Assembly: GCF_000332275.1 (NCBI RefSeq)
Contig: NZ_CM001776.1
Coordinates: 4,152,008 to 4,216,007, forward strand
Origin: Synechococcus sp. PCC 7336
GTDB taxonomy: Bacteria; Cyanobacteriota; Cyanobacteriia; Thermostichales; PCC-7336
Direction of reading: 5' to 3'
Length of the DNA stretch: 64,000 bases
Shown here: positions 1-9,324 of the stretch, piece after piece
Numbering within the stretch: the first letter of the stretch is position 1
Layout: each line of letters starts with the position of its first letter
The notes under the pieces: model-generated
What the model was told of the DNA's origin: nothing
Databases searched by the model: none
What the model saw: the letters and a program-made list of their open reading frames with translations, nothing else
Position numbers and translations under genes: made by a program

Positions 1-93
1 AGACGAATCAATATCAAACATCGTCTTGTTTATTCTGTGGACAATGAAACGAAAATCATTCGGGTGGTTTCTGTTTGGTCACATTATGAATGA
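1..93 (+). CDS. C-terminal end of a YoeB/RelE-type toxin (cut by window edge)
   Basis: The first thirty codons stay open and end in TGA. They read RRINIKHRLVYSV and then RVVSVWSHYE at the end. The R-R-I-x-x-x-H-R-L-V-Y block and the terminal H-Y are hallmarks of the C-terminal half of YoeB/Txe mRNA-interferase toxins. The rest of the gene, and any YefM-type antitoxin, lie outside the window. It stops just before a dispersed repeat. The family assignment rests only on this short tail. Confidence 0.65.
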   Translation, partial: RRINIKHRLVYSVDNETKIIRVVSVWSHYE

Positions 94-121
94 ATAAAAT
101 TAGGCTCTACTAGACTTGCCG

Positions 122-430
122 TGCTAAACCGAGTCTAGTCTGAAACCCGTAGTTTTGATGAGACATCTATGAGTCCTTCTCACTAGCGCTGTCGATCGCT
201 GCATTCGCCCCCTAAATCCCCCATTCTGGGGGACTTGACGACAGTGCTAGCTGGGGTTTGGAGACGGGGAAGACGAACCAGCAAATCGCGGTCATTCAAG
301 TTGTAGAACGAAGCCAATAGCCTCTCACAAGTCCCCCACTGGTGGGGGATTTAGGGGGCCGAGTGTAACGCTTGAAAACTCCAGGTTTCAACATGGATGC
401 GGTTTAGTTCCGTCCCGATCGCTACTCAAT
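122..430. repeat. Dispersed ~300-bp repeat, copy 1, with MITE-like hairpin core
   Basis: This stretch matches 41265-41570 in reverse complement, with scattered substitutions along its length. Its core (207-359) begins GCCCCCTAAATCCCCC and ends in the inverted form GGGGGATTTAGGGGGC. Each end folds into a small hairpin (CCCCCATTCTGGGGG on the left, CCCCCACTGGTGGGGG on the right). Short C-rich ends of this kind are common in non-autonomous cyanobacterial repeats. No protein is encoded. The stretch fills the gap between the toxin tail and the ATPase gene. Confidence 0.8.
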
Positions 431-509
431 CATAGATAAGAGGTAGGTGGAGATTTGGGTGCGGCGATCGCCTCAACCCCAGTCACCCGCAAAGTAGGGG
501 CCGAATATC

Positions 510-2504
510 CTAGATCCAACCCCTCACCTCCATTTCCGTGAGCGATCGCTCCAACTTCACATACTCCCCCTTCACCGCCCGCAAAACATGCTTCATTTGC
601 ACTGGCTCGCCAGCATCCGCCGCAATAAATGCCGCATTCAAGGCAATATTGCGAATATTCCCCCCCGCCACATTTAACTTGGCTAACTTCTGACAATCCA
701 ACCCCTCCGTCGGCGTTTGAGCGGGAAACATGCGCTGCCAAATCGCCTCTCGCTGACTGGCATCGGGAAAGGGAAACTGCACCACAAACCGAATGCGCCG
801 CAGAAAAGCCCGATCGATCGCACTCTTCAGATTCGTCGTCAAAATCGCCAAGCCGCGATAAGATTCCATCCGTTGCAATAGATAGCTGACCTCAATATTG
901 GCATGGCGATCGTGACTGTCTTTCACCTCCGTTCGCTTGCCAAACAACGCATCCGCCTCATCAAACAACAGAATCACACCGCCCTCCTCTGCCGCATCGA
1001 ACACCCGCCGCAAATTCTTCTCCGTCTCGCCAATGTACTTACTCACCACCGAACTCAAATCGATGCGATATACATCTAAATTGAGTTGATGCCCCAAGAC
1101 CTCTGCCGCCAGCGTCTTGCCAGTACCGCTCCCTCCAGCGAACAGCGCACTAATTCCCAATCCCCGTCCGCTCTTTTTGCCAAACCCCCAGCGCTCGTAA
1201 ACCTGCGCTCGCTGCCGCACGTGCGTCGCAATATCTTGCAACACGCCGCGCTCCTTCTCCGGCAACACCAAATCGTCCCAACTGGCTGCCGAGTCAATCC
1301 GTTGGGCCAATTCATCTAGCCTCGGCCGAGCCTGCCCCCGGCAGATCGTCCACAATCGCTGCGAGAACTGGGGCAACTGCAGGTCTGAATCTTCTTCATT
1401 GCTGCTATCCCCATCCTGCCAGCCACCCACCTTCAGATAGGCTGACTGAATCGCAGTTGCGCTGAGGTTGAAATGGGAAACCAGGGCATCGATTTGACCG
1501 TTCAGGCTAGCTGACACGTCACCCAACACCCCTCGCCAAACTTGACGCTGCTCGCCAGCCGTCGGCGATTGCACCTCAAACGTCACGGTCGGGCGCAGTC
1601 GCTGGGGGCGGCGGACCTGACTGGAGGCGATCGATGGGGTCGCGATCGCCTCCAATAATTGGGCAATCGCTCGATTTCGCTCGTCCTCCCGACGCTCAAT
1701 CCAATCGCAATCCAACAACAAGACCCGTTGGCTCAAGTGCCATTCCCGCTCGCACAGGCAGCGAAACAGATGCAGCTGAACACTATCCGCCGGCAGTGCT
1801 TCAGCCGAGATAGCGTACAGCGTCAGTCCCAGAGATTCGCAGGCTGCAGCGGCGATCGCCCTCTTACTCTCCCCATCGCTGCCACAGAGTTGCAACGCGG
1901 GCAATGCTGAGTTCAACCGATATGCTTGCAGCCAAGTGTTCGCCATCTGCTCGGCCAGTTGTCGATGGGACAGCACCAAATCACTTGCCCTCGATAGCGG
2001 CACTCCGAGTCGCTCCAAGCGCTCGTCCAGTGGATCGGTGCCCCAGAGCGCGTGCAAGATGCGCTCGTCAATCCGCAATGCACTATTCGCCAGCGAATTG
2101 CCCGCTCCTAGCTCAATCATTCGCCAGTGGCGCAAGGGCGAGTCGGGCAGCAATCCCTTCCAATGGATTTCGGGCAAAACCTCTAAGGCCAACTGAAAGG
2201 TGGGATAGCCCCGCTGCGGATTGCCGTGCGCTGCAATTAACAGCCCTTCCCAATCACCTTCAAATTCCATTCCCGCACACAACAGCAGCACATCCCGCTC
2301 GAAGGACGATAGGCCAAAGGCTTGGCACAGTTGCTCTAAAGCGGAGGGGGGCGAGAGCTGCGAAGGGGCAAGTACTGGAATCTCGGGTAGTTTGGCTGTG
2401 TCTCCTTCGAGGACGGAAATGTGACGGTTCAAGGCTTGCCGCACCCGCGCGATCGCCGCCGCGAGGTACTGCTGATTCGCCATCTGCCAATCGAGGGAGG
2501 ACAT
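510..2504 (-). CDS. AAA+ ATPase of the contractile injection system (Afp15/Pvc15-like)
   Basis: A 664-residue protein. The C-terminal AAA module has a Walker A GGSGTGKT (about 457-464) and a Walker B VILLFDEAD (about 510-518), followed by an N-rich sensor segment (ILTTNLKSAIDRAFLRR) with arginines near the end of the module. An earlier segment around 205-268 (LCGSDGESKR, then RVLLLDCDW) looks like a degenerate first AAA module. eCIS clusters typically carry one such ATPase, thought to act in assembly rather than in the finished particle. It is the last gene of a leftward set after a kinase, a regulator and a DUF4255 protein, 30 bp below the latter. The start ATG at 2504 is the only good candidate. 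Confidence 0.85.
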   Translation of the reverse strand: MSSLDWQMANQQYLAAAIARVRQALNRHISVLEGDTAKLPEIPVLAPSQLSPPSALEQLCQAFGLSSFERDVLLLCAGMEFEGDWEGLLIAAHGNPQRGYPTFQLALEVLPEIHWKGLLPDSPLRHWRMIELGAGNSLANSALRIDERILHALWGTDPLDERLERLGVPLSRASDLVLSHRQLAEQMANTWLQAYRLNSALPALQLCGSDGESKRAIAAAACESLGLTLYAISAEALPADSVQLHLFRCLCEREWHLSQRVLLLDCDWIERREDERNRAIAQLLEAIATPSIASSQVRRPQRLRPTVTFEVQSPTAGEQRQVWRGVLGDVSASLNGQIDALVSHFNLSATAIQSAYLKVGGWQDGDSSNEEDSDLQLPQFSQRLWTICRGQARPRLDELAQRIDSAASWDDLVLPEKERGVLQDIATHVRQRAQVYERWGFGKKSGRGLGISALFAGGSGTGKTLAAEVLGHQLNLDVYRIDLSSVVSKYIGETEKNLRRVFDAAEEGGVILLFDEADALFGKRTEVKDSHDRHANIEVSYLLQRMESYRGLAILTTNLKSAIDRAFLRRIRFVVQFPFPDASQREAIWQRMFPAQTPTEGLDCQKLAKLNVAGGNIRNIALNAAFIAADAGEPVQMKHVLRAVKGEYVKLERSLTEMEVRGWI

Positions 2505-2534
2505 GATTCGCGCTCGTGCTTGGGGTAAGGGGAA

Positions 2535-3812
2535 TTAGATGTCGAATTTAGGACCCATAAACCAGTTGTAGGTCGGGCTGCTGGAATCGCGGTCCACCTG
2601 GAGGGGAGAGGCGGCCCCATCCACCTGCAGCCGGACCAAATAGGCGCTGGCTTTCACGTCGCGGAGGGCAAACTCCACCGATCGCGTGGGGCCAGAGCGG
2701 GGCTTGGCCTCAAACAGATACGCCACAGGGTGTTCGACCGACCATTCGTTCAGAGCCAACACCACTTTTTGTTGGGGATCGAGGGCCAGATCCACTTGCA
2801 GCGTCAGTTCGCCATCGCGCAGATCGTCCCCGTGGGCCATGACGGTCTCCACTTGCAGGTCGATAATCTGCGGGCAGAGGACAAAGGGCATCACATTCGA
2901 TTCCACCAAAGCAGGAGCTGCGGTACCGCTGCCATTGCTCTGCTGTGCTGGCCGATGCACCAGCTTGAGGTTCTGCACCCCAGCCTGGAGGCGATCGCGC
3001 TCTAGGCTCGCCAGAGACACCACAACTTTTCCCGGCTCGACAGTCGTCGGCACTGCCTCGACATCGCCAATGCGAACCCAAGTCTGGGGTCCCTGTAGCT
3101 GCTTGCCCAAAATGGATAGGCGACTGTCTGCCAAGATGGGCGCAAATCGACCCGCCTGCGACACCACCTCGTCGACAACGGGCTGACTGGGATAGGGCAC
3201 TGCCGCGAGCGAGGGGCGATCGCGCACTGGCAAGGCCCGTTGGGCTGGGTCGTCCCCTTCAATAATGATGACGGTGGCTTTGTAGGCCATCGACAGGGCA
3301 TAGGGGGTCTGGAAAAAGACCGACCAGATTTTAGACAGATCGTCTAACGACAGATCCAGCGGATAGACGGAAATCTCTTCTAGCTGATGGGCCAGATCCG
3401 AATCGGCTAGATAGGCAAAGGTGGAGTCGGTAATGGCCGCTTGGATAGCTTCAGTTCTGAGGGTATTCAGATCCGATAGGGTTCGCAGGGCACTGCCGAG
3501 CAAGCGCTGCGGCTCGTGTTCCCCGTCGTTGCCGTAGAAGCTGAGCATGTAATGCAAATCGAGGCCGGTGCGCGATCGCTTTGCCATTTCTCCTTTGCGC
3601 TGGCGACCGCGCAGCTCGGCGGTGGTATGCCAGACGGCATTGGGCACCGCCTGGTAGAGATAGAGATTGACCCCCATTTCCAAAACGCCATTTTCCACGG
3701 CATTGGGACGCGATACCGTCACGCGGGCACCATCGACATCCCGCTGGATCGCTTCCTGAAGTTTTTTTTGCAAAACAGCGGTCACCGTGGCGATCGCGAG
3801 GTGATTGCTCAT
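2535..3812 (-). CDS. DUF4255 (Pvc16-type) protein, long form
   Basis: A 425-residue protein. Its first 190 residues match the DUF4255/Pvc16 N-terminal domain: an early helix (AIATVTAVLQKKL), then GVNLYLYQ, then the L-H-Y-M-L-S-F-Y-G block. In Afp and PVC particles the homologous protein is linked to the tube or sheath terminus. The remainder is a beta-rich region unique to this longer form and contains repeated immunoglobulin-like stretches. The ATG follows the regulator stop codon by only 3 bp, so the two are translationally coupled. A second, shorter DUF4255 protein lies at 6388. The terminator role is inferred from family knowledge. Confidence 0.8.
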   Translation of the reverse strand: MSNHLAIATVTAVLQKKLQEAIQRDVDGARVTVSRPNAVENGVLEMGVNLYLYQAVPNAVWHTTAELRGRQRKGEMAKRSRTGLDLHYMLSFYGNDGEHEPQRLLGSALRTLSDLNTLRTEAIQAAITDSTFAYLADSDLAHQLEEISVYPLDLSLDDLSKIWSVFFQTPYALSMAYKATVIIIEGDDPAQRALPVRDRPSLAAVPYPSQPVVDEVVSQAGRFAPILADSRLSILGKQLQGPQTWVRIGDVEAVPTTVEPGKVVVSLASLERDRLQAGVQNLKLVHRPAQQSNGSGTAAPALVESNVMPFVLCPQIIDLQVETVMAHGDDLRDGELTLQVDLALDPQQKVVLALNEWSVEHPVAYLFEAKPRSGPTRSVEFALRDVKASAYLVRLQVDGAASPLQVDRDSSSPTYNWFMGPKFDI

Positions 3813-3815
3813 GGT

Positions 3816-4493
3816 CTATCCCGATACCAATCCCAATTTGAGGGCTTTGACAATGGCCTGGGTGCGGCTGCGCACCTGTAACTTGTCGAAAATTGCCGTG
3901 AGGTGGGCCTTGACCGTGGCAACCGTCACGTACAGGTGGCGGGCAATAGATTCGTTGGATTCCCCCTGCACGAGCCAGTGCAGGACCTCCTGCTCTCGCT
4001 CGGTTAAATGCAGTTCCCGACAGGCTTGCAGGGGCTGACCGGCATAGAAATGGAACATGCGGAAAAATCCGCTGGCCATCTCTGGAGAGAGATAAATGTC
4101 GCCGCGCATAACGGTGGCGATCGCCTCCGACAACTCTTTCACCAAGCGATCTTTAAACAGGTAACCACTCGCCCCCGCCCGCATCGATCGAAACACCCAT
4201 TCGTCCTCGCGATGGGCCGAGAGCACGAGTACTTTACCGCCAAATTCCGCCTCGCGCAGCCCCTGCAATGCGGCAATGCCATCTTCTGCCGACAGCTCCA
4301 GATCGAGCAAGATCAGGGCAGGATGCTGTTCGCGGGCCAAGGCGATCGCCTGAGCCGCCGAGGCGGCTTCCCCCACCACCTGTACCCGTTCCCAATCCTG
4401 CTGCCGGAAAAAACCCAACAGCATCCGCATCCCCTGGCGAAATTGAGGCTCGTCATCCACCAGCAAAATTGATAGCGATGGGGCTGCACTCAT
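3816..4493 (-). CDS. NarL/LuxR-family response regulator
   Basis: From the ATG at 4493 (225 residues) the protein begins SAAPSLSILLVDDEP, the acidic start of a receiver domain. The phospho-acceptor aspartate lies in LILLDLELS and the conserved lysine in GYLFKDRLV. The C-terminal third is a LuxR-type helix-turn-helix (LTEREQEVLHWLVQG, then SNESIARHLYVTVATVKAHL). An upstream in-frame ATG at 4586 would add 31 residues with no domain match. It sits between a histidine kinase and two eCIS genes on the same strand and is coupled to the DUF4255 gene, so it probably controls injection-system expression. The target is inference. Confidence 0.85.
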   Translation of the reverse strand: MSAAPSLSILLVDDEPQFRQGMRMLLGFFRQQDWERVQVVGEAASAAQAIALAREQHPALILLDLELSAEDGIAALQGLREAEFGGKVLVLSAHREDEWVFRSMRAGASGYLFKDRLVKELSEAIATVMRGDIYLSPEMASGFFRMFHFYAGQPLQACRELHLTEREQEVLHWLVQGESNESIARHLYVTVATVKAHLTAIFDKLQVRSRTQAIVKALKLGLVSG

Positions 4494-4586
4494 AGCTGTT
4501 TCACTGAATTGCGACAGTCTGCCCGCATACCGTTCAGCCAACTTGGGGGAGCTGTTCGGGATGCGAGCTAAAGCTAAAGACCTCAA

Positions 4587-4926
4587 AGGTTGGGGGCATA
4601 AGTGAAAACGATTAGAATTTCGAGCTGCGAATTCTGGGGGTGGCGAGTCAGCCTATCGAACATTTGCGATCGATTACTCAACACATTACTCAACACTATG
4701 TATCAGGCACTGACCCCCTCGCGAAAATCCTTCCAAATATTTTCACGCAATATCTCTACAGCTTGAAACTGAGACACAATACATTCTCAAAAAGAAACAA
4801 AAGTTTGTCAGTTGAATTGCGCGCGAGACAGAATCTCGGGGTTGAGTCGAGTTTCATCAAACCGAAAACGTACATACTTCAAACCATTTTTAACAAGTCA
4901 ATTCCGTAAAAACCTGCGATTTCTAC
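4587..4926. promoter_or_regulatory. 340-bp gap upstream of the response regulator
   Basis: The stretch separates the kinase from the regulator on the same strand and is clearly AT-richer than its surroundings between about 4690 and 4910. It contains a tandem 12-bp repeat (4673-4696). A short rightward frame at 4640-4909 has no recognisable protein. The gap is long enough for a separate promoter for regulator, DUF4255 and ATPase. Confidence 0.4.
4673..4696. repeat. Perfect tandem 12-bp repeat, possible regulator site
   Basis: ATTACTCAACAC occurs twice head to tail with no spacer, about 180 bp upstream of the response-regulator ATG. Direct 12-bp units spaced about one helical turn suit binding of a response-regulator dimer. 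No binding is shown. Confidence 0.4.
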
Positions 4927-6222
4927 TTATCGATCGCTCGCAAGCGGCGCGCACAATTCTCGACTGAGTGTAAATGAAAACTGAGCGCCACCAGTGGGGA
5001 TCTGCTGGCACCAAATATCCCCTCGATGCTCCCGCACAATGCGTTTGGCAATGGTCAACCCCATTCCCGTGCCACCCGGACGGCGAGAATAGTGGGGCAA
5101 AAACACAGAGGTTAAATCCTGCTCTGACAGTCCCGGCCCACAATCGCAGATATCGATCGCCACTTCGCGACGAAAGATCTGCCATTTGCAGTCAATGGTG
5201 GTGTTTGGCGGGCTGAAACTGATGGCATTGCTGAATAGATTTTCAAACACTTGCACGATTTGAGTGCGATCGACCGCCAGCAGGACAGATGTGTTCGAGT
5301 AGCGGATGTGGAGGTGCTTGGCCGTGAGGCTGGGTTCCAGCAGGGCGATCGCTTCCTCTGCCATCTCGTTGAGATCGTGACGGGCTAGCTGCAGCGCGCG
5401 AACTGGGGCTTGCCGCAGCCACTGCTCGATCCGATCGCCGAGCTGACTGGCAGTCGTCCGCAGGGCAGAGGCTTGCTCCTGCAGCGGGCCGGCGGGCAGT
5501 GCCCAGAAAAGATTTTCTGCTTGCAGGGCCGCCAGAGCCATCAGGTTGCGCAGTTGGTGTTCCCCCTGCTGCAGCGTCAGTTCGAGAGCTTGCGACTGTT
5601 GGCGATGGCGATCGCGATCGCAACAGACGACTAAATAATCCTGCAGGAGTTGAGCCTGCTGCTCTACCTCAACAGTCTGCCGGTTCGTCAGAGCCGTGGG
5701 GGTACACACCAGCAAATAAGAGGGATCTGGCGGCCCCAAACTGTCGAAACGATAGAGATAGACAGAGGGAGCCAACGGGCGGCGATCGCTGGAGGAGCGA
5801 TCGATCGCTAAGAGTTCCATCGCTGGCAACCTCGCGATCTTCTCCGGCGGTAAAGGGGGCAGCAATTTCTCCTCGAACTCGGGGTGGCAGGCGGCGATCG
5901 TGGGGAGCTTCAAGCGAGACGATCGAGCGAAAACTAGGCGCACGGCAAGGGCTGCCAGACTGTCTGAAAGCTGTACCGCTTGCCGTCGGCAAACTGCCTC
6001 GATATCGGAGCTTTGAGGAGACTGTAGGTCGGCAGCTGAGATCGAAGAAGGCAACGCCACTCGATCTCCAGATAGAGAGACGCCAGACAGATCCTCAGGC
6101 GTTGCCAGATCCCGCATATTGCTGCTGCCCTCTGTGCTTCGAACCCAACTCAGCGAAACCACACCCCAGCGTCTAGCCACCGACACGAATGGGTCTTTAG
6201 TGCGATAGTAACGGCAGAGCAT
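4927..6222 (-). CDS. Sensor histidine kinase
   Basis: A soluble-looking 431-residue protein without clear membrane segments. The H-box candidate is H222 in GEHQLRNLMAL. The ATPase domain has an N-box (ENLFSNAISFSPP, about 327-339), a G1 box (DCGPGL, about 360-365), an F-box (FLPHYS) and a G2 box (GGTGMGL, about 383-389). The N-terminal 200 residues (including VYLYRFDSL and YLLVCTP) look like a cyanobacterial sensor module that I cannot name. ATG at 6222 is used; an internal ATG at 6117 is also possible. It probably phosphorylates the regulator at 3816, from adjacency. It diverges from the DUF4255 gene at 6388. Confidence 0.82.
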   Translation of the reverse strand: MLCRYYRTKDPFVSVARRWGVVSLSWVRSTEGSSNMRDLATPEDLSGVSLSGDRVALPSSISAADLQSPQSSDIEAVCRRQAVQLSDSLAALAVRLVFARSSRLKLPTIAACHPEFEEKLLPPLPPEKIARLPAMELLAIDRSSSDRRPLAPSVYLYRFDSLGPPDPSYLLVCTPTALTNRQTVEVEQQAQLLQDYLVVCCDRDRHRQQSQALELTLQQGEHQLRNLMALAALQAENLFWALPAGPLQEQASALRTTASQLGDRIEQWLRQAPVRALQLARHDLNEMAEEAIALLEPSLTAKHLHIRYSNTSVLLAVDRTQIVQVFENLFSNAISFSPPNTTIDCKWQIFRREVAIDICDCGPGLSEQDLTSVFLPHYSRRPGGTGMGLTIAKRIVREHRGDIWCQQIPTGGAQFSFTLSRELCAPLASDR

Positions 6223-6387
6223 CGCTAAAACGAACCGAAAACGTTAACTTTAAAGGGTTTTAAGTTTTTTTTTACGTCTGCCTCGAAAGCGATCGCCCGG
6301 CCGAAGCGCCTCGATCGCCAGCCTCCATCCTAGGTGTAGACCAAAGTCTAATAACAGACAGAACGCGACCTCCTTACCCTGTAGAGC

Positions 6388-6921
6388 ATGTTCTCCACTG
6401 CCCCTTCGGACCTCATGATTGCGGCTGTGACTCAAACATTGGCAGAGCTGCTCTCGGCTGGAAGCTCCTCAATCGACCCCGAGCATATCCACATTGGCAG
6501 TCCTCGCAGCCAATCGAAACAGAATGCTGGCCTGAATTTGTACTGTTATGACCTGCGCGCCCGGTCTGCCACACTTGCAGACCGCGCTACAGAAGCAGTA
6601 CCCGAAAGCTTTGCGATTTCTTTTCTGATTAGCGCCTGGGGATTTACAGCCTTAGGAGAGCAGCAGATTCTCTCCGATGCCCTCTTGCTGCTATGGAAAT
6701 ACCGCGTTCTACCCGATGGTGTCCTCGCTCCCACTCTGCGGGGACGCGGTCAGTTGCGGTTGCACGTCGCCACAGAAGAGCAGGTCGATCTGCCAGGACT
6801 GTGGCTGGCTTTAGGGGTTCCCCTACGGCCGTCCCTCTCCGTCAAGGTGATAGTCCCGACCCATCGTCAGACTGCACCGTCCCTGAAGCGATCGCCCTCA
6901 GCAGCACTCGCTCCGCCCTAA
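6388..6921 (+). CDS. DUF4255 (Pvc16-type) protein, short form
   Basis: A 177-residue protein, essentially a single Pvc16 N-terminal domain: helix (IAAVTQTLAELLSAG), then GLNLYCYDL, then ISFLISAWG, then QILSDALLLLWKYRVLP. The last 20 residues are a proline- and serine-rich tail. It starts the rightward half of the cluster and precedes the sheath gene by 100 bp, as DUF4255 genes do in many eCIS loci. It is a paralogue of the protein at 2535 but lacks its long beta-rich extension. An alternative start at the internal ATG (6415) would remove nine residues. Confidence 0.8.
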   Translation: MFSTAPSDLMIAAVTQTLAELLSAGSSSIDPEHIHIGSPRSQSKQNAGLNLYCYDLRARSATLADRATEAVPESFAISFLISAWGFTALGEQQILSDALLLLWKYRVLPDGVLAPTLRGRGQLRLHVATEEQVDLPGLWLALGVPLRPSLSVKVIVPTHRQTAPSLKRSPSAALAPP

Positions 6922-7021
6922 ATCTGGCAGATGCGACAGCTATAGAGCATTGCGCTCGGCGATCGCATCGAAACCCGCACATCTCAAGTTCGCAAGAGTT
7001 GTTGAAGGAGGATAACCGTTC

Positions 7022-8713
7022 ATGCCATTAGATTACTTTGCCCCAGGCGTTTACGTTGAAGAAGTCGACCGGGGCGCTCGCCCGATTGCAGGGGTCAGTC
7101 TCAGCGTCGCAGGATTCATTGGGTTTACCGAGGCCATCCGGGGGGATGCCGAACTGTTTAAACCCATGATGATTACCAACTGGAGTCAGTTCCTGGAATA
7201 TTTTGGCAAACCCGACTCCGAACATCCCGGCTTTACCGACTTTGATGCCTACTTGCCCTTTGCGGTGCGCGGCTGGTTCGACAACGGTGGCGGACGCTGT
7301 TGGGTGGCCAGCATTGGCACGCTCGAGCCCGGTGCTGCAAAACCCGCGCTGGAAGACACCGGCACTAAATTACTGACTGCGGGCAGTCGTCCTGCGTTAC
7401 AGTTCAATCTGCGCAACGAAGACGATACAGAAATCGTTGTCGAGATTTCCGACAGCTCGCCCAAACCGCCAGCGGCAGGCGACGAGCCGCCCCTCGACAC
7501 GGGTGAATACTTTAAAGTGACGCTCAAGCAGGCCGGAAACATCCTCGAGGTCGATGGAGCGCCCTGCGTATTCGAGCATCTGACGATGGACGATGCTGCC
7601 AGCGGTACCGTAGCCGATTATGTCGTGGCGGTCTTGAACGAGGAGGACAACAACCCCTACGTTCAAGCCACCGATCTGAGCGGGCCGGGTAGACCCCTCG
7701 CCCAACGTCCGGCTAATGGAGCCTATCCAGTCGAAGGGCCGCCCCCCTTTATCGAGCAAGTCAGCCAATTGACGCGCGGCATTCACGGTTCGCGGGCCGA
7801 TCGCAAGGGCTTGCAGGGGATCTTTGAGATTGATGACATTGCCATGATTGCCTGCCCCGATCTGATGTGGGCTTTCGAGCAAGCATTGCTCGACATCGAT
7901 CAGGTCCACGGCGTCATGGAAGCGATGTTGAGCTACTGCGAAAATTCGTTCCCCGGCCCCCCCTTCCGCATGGCTGTGCTCGATCCGCCTCCCATTAAGA
8001 ATGGCGAAGTGGTCTCGCCTGCAGCTCAAAAGCCGCAGCACGTAGACGAGTGGCTGACCAGTTTCAACCGCCGTTCGATGTTCGGTGCTGTCTACTATCC
8101 GTGGATTAAAGTGCCGAATCCAGCCAATGCAGGCAAGCCGATCCTGGTGCCCCCTTGCGGTCACATGATGGGCATTTGGTGCCGCACCGACCAAGATCGA
8201 GGGGTGTTTAAGGCCCCTGCCAATGAAACCCCTAGAGGCGTAATTGGTTTGGCTTACGAAACCAACATGCGCGAGCAAGAATTGCTCAATCCCAAGGGGA
8301 TCAACTGCATCCGCAACTTCTCCAGTTACAACCGGGGCTTTAAGGTCTGGGGGGCGCGCACGCTGGTGGAACCCGACAATATTCAATGGCGCTATATCAG
8401 CGTGCGGCGACTGCTCAGCTACATCGAAAAATCGATTGAGATGGGGACGCAGTGGGTGGTGTTCGAACCCAACGATCCCGACCTGTGGGCTCGCGTGTCC
8501 CGCTCTGTCAGCAGCTTCTTAGAGGGCCTGTGGCGAGATGGGGCGTTATTTGGCGGCTCTCCTGCCGAAGCCTTCTATGTCAAGTGCGATGGCGAACTGA
8601 ACACCCAAGACACGATTATGAAAGGTCGTCTCTATGTCGAGGTCGGGGTTTGCCCGGTGCGTCCGGCTGAATTTGTCATCTTCCGTATCAGCCAGTGGGC
8701 TCCGAACCAGTAG
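7022..8713 (+). CDS. Contractile tail sheath protein (Afp2-4/Pvc2-4-like)
   Basis: A 563-residue protein beginning PLDYFAPGVYVEEVDRGARP, the usual start of phage and eCIS sheath subunits, followed by GVSLSVAGFIGFT. The C-terminal half carries the conserved sheath core: RGVIGLAYE, INCIRNFSSYNRGFKVWGAR, YISVRRLLSYIEKSIE and, near the end, YVEVGVCPVRPAEFVIFRIS. A strong Shine-Dalgarno (AAGGAGG) lies 8 bp before the ATG. The sheath contracts to drive the tube through a target membrane. Only one sheath gene is present here, whereas Afp and PVC loci have several. Confidence 0.95.
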   Translation: MPLDYFAPGVYVEEVDRGARPIAGVSLSVAGFIGFTEAIRGDAELFKPMMITNWSQFLEYFGKPDSEHPGFTDFDAYLPFAVRGWFDNGGGRCWVASIGTLEPGAAKPALEDTGTKLLTAGSRPALQFNLRNEDDTEIVVEISDSSPKPPAAGDEPPLDTGEYFKVTLKQAGNILEVDGAPCVFEHLTMDDAASGTVADYVVAVLNEEDNNPYVQATDLSGPGRPLAQRPANGAYPVEGPPPFIEQVSQLTRGIHGSRADRKGLQGIFEIDDIAMIACPDLMWAFEQALLDIDQVHGVMEAMLSYCENSFPGPPFRMAVLDPPPIKNGEVVSPAAQKPQHVDEWLTSFNRRSMFGAVYYPWIKVPNPANAGKPILVPPCGHMMGIWCRTDQDRGVFKAPANETPRGVIGLAYETNMREQELLNPKGINCIRNFSSYNRGFKVWGARTLVEPDNIQWRYISVRRLLSYIEKSIEMGTQWVVFEPNDPDLWARVSRSVSSFLEGLWRDGALFGGSPAEAFYVKCDGELNTQDTIMKGRLYVEVGVCPVRPAEFVIFRISQWAPNQ

Positions 8714-8761
8714 GGTTTGGAGGCAGACAGTTAACACGAGCGCGCGTAAGGAGCCAGTGCG

Positions 8762-9259
8762 ATGGCAGAACTGACTAAACCGATTGCCCCCAGTAGTTTT
8801 TATTTGGAAATCTCGGGGGTGGTGGAGGGAGACAAATCCGTCTTCAAAAGCGTCACGATCCCCGACTACACCCCCAAAGTGCAGGGGGGACAACAGGCGA
8901 TCGGCAGCACCAAAGATGGCAAAACCATTTGGCAAGTCAACTCCGCTGGGTTTGAAGGATTGTTTACGATTGACTGCGTTTGCATCGCTAGCGGCGATGG
9001 CGGCAGCACTAGCAAAGAGCTATACACGTGGTTTGAGAGTTGTTTGCCCAGTTCCAATGGCGGCAAAGGCAAGTGGGATGACAACAAAAAAGAAGGCAGT
9101 ATTACCGCCTACGATTCCGACGGTAACGAAATTGCCAAGTGGCAGTTTGTGGAAGCTTGGCCGTCTAAATACAAGTGTGCCGATTTAGATGTCACGGGCG
9201 ATGGTTACATTGAGGAAACCTATACCCTGACCTGCGAGAAGTTCAATCGCACGATGTAG
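8762..9259 (+). CDS. Tail tube protein 1 (T4 gp19-like)
   Basis: A 165-residue inner-tube subunit. It has the typical short N-terminal strand (SSFYLEISG), the VFKSVTIPDY loop, the central KELYTWFESCLPS helix and the closing YIEETYTLTCEKFNRT strand. AAGGAG precedes the ATG. It is the first of three tube genes that share this outline but have clearly diverged. It carries an extra G/S-rich loop (GDGGSTSK) and a lysine-rich stretch (NGGKGKWDDNKKEG). Tube subunits stack into the lumen that carries cargo. Confidence 0.9.
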   Translation: MAELTKPIAPSSFYLEISGVVEGDKSVFKSVTIPDYTPKVQGGQQAIGSTKDGKTIWQVNSAGFEGLFTIDCVCIASGDGGSTSKELYTWFESCLPSSNGGKGKWDDNKKEGSITAYDSDGNEIAKWQFVEAWPSKYKCADLDVTGDGYIEETYTLTCEKFNRTM

Positions 9260-9324
9260 GGTCTTTCACGATGTAGCTTTGATGTAGTTTTCGGTCGAGT
9301 TTGAGGCCATTCAGGAGACCAACA

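Noticed and set aside
209-360. CRISPR-like regular C-rich hairpins
   Set aside because: Only two similar hairpins, in inverted orientation, with no unique spacers; they fit a MITE-like repeat.
1904-2506. 200-residue open frame antisense to the AAA ATPase
   Set aside because: Proline-, alanine- and arginine-rich shadow of a real gene; no domain or ribosome site.
4640-4909. 89-codon frame in the gap before the response regulator
   Set aside because: No recognisable sequence, and the region is more plausibly a promoter area.
6241-6275. Terminator candidate near TTTTAAGTTTTTTTTTA
   Set aside because: A T-rich run is present but no stable stem precedes it on either strand.
7397-8386. Long open frame antisense to the sheath gene
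   Set aside because: It lies wholly inside the sheath gene, shows no family motif and reflects the GC-rich codon pattern.
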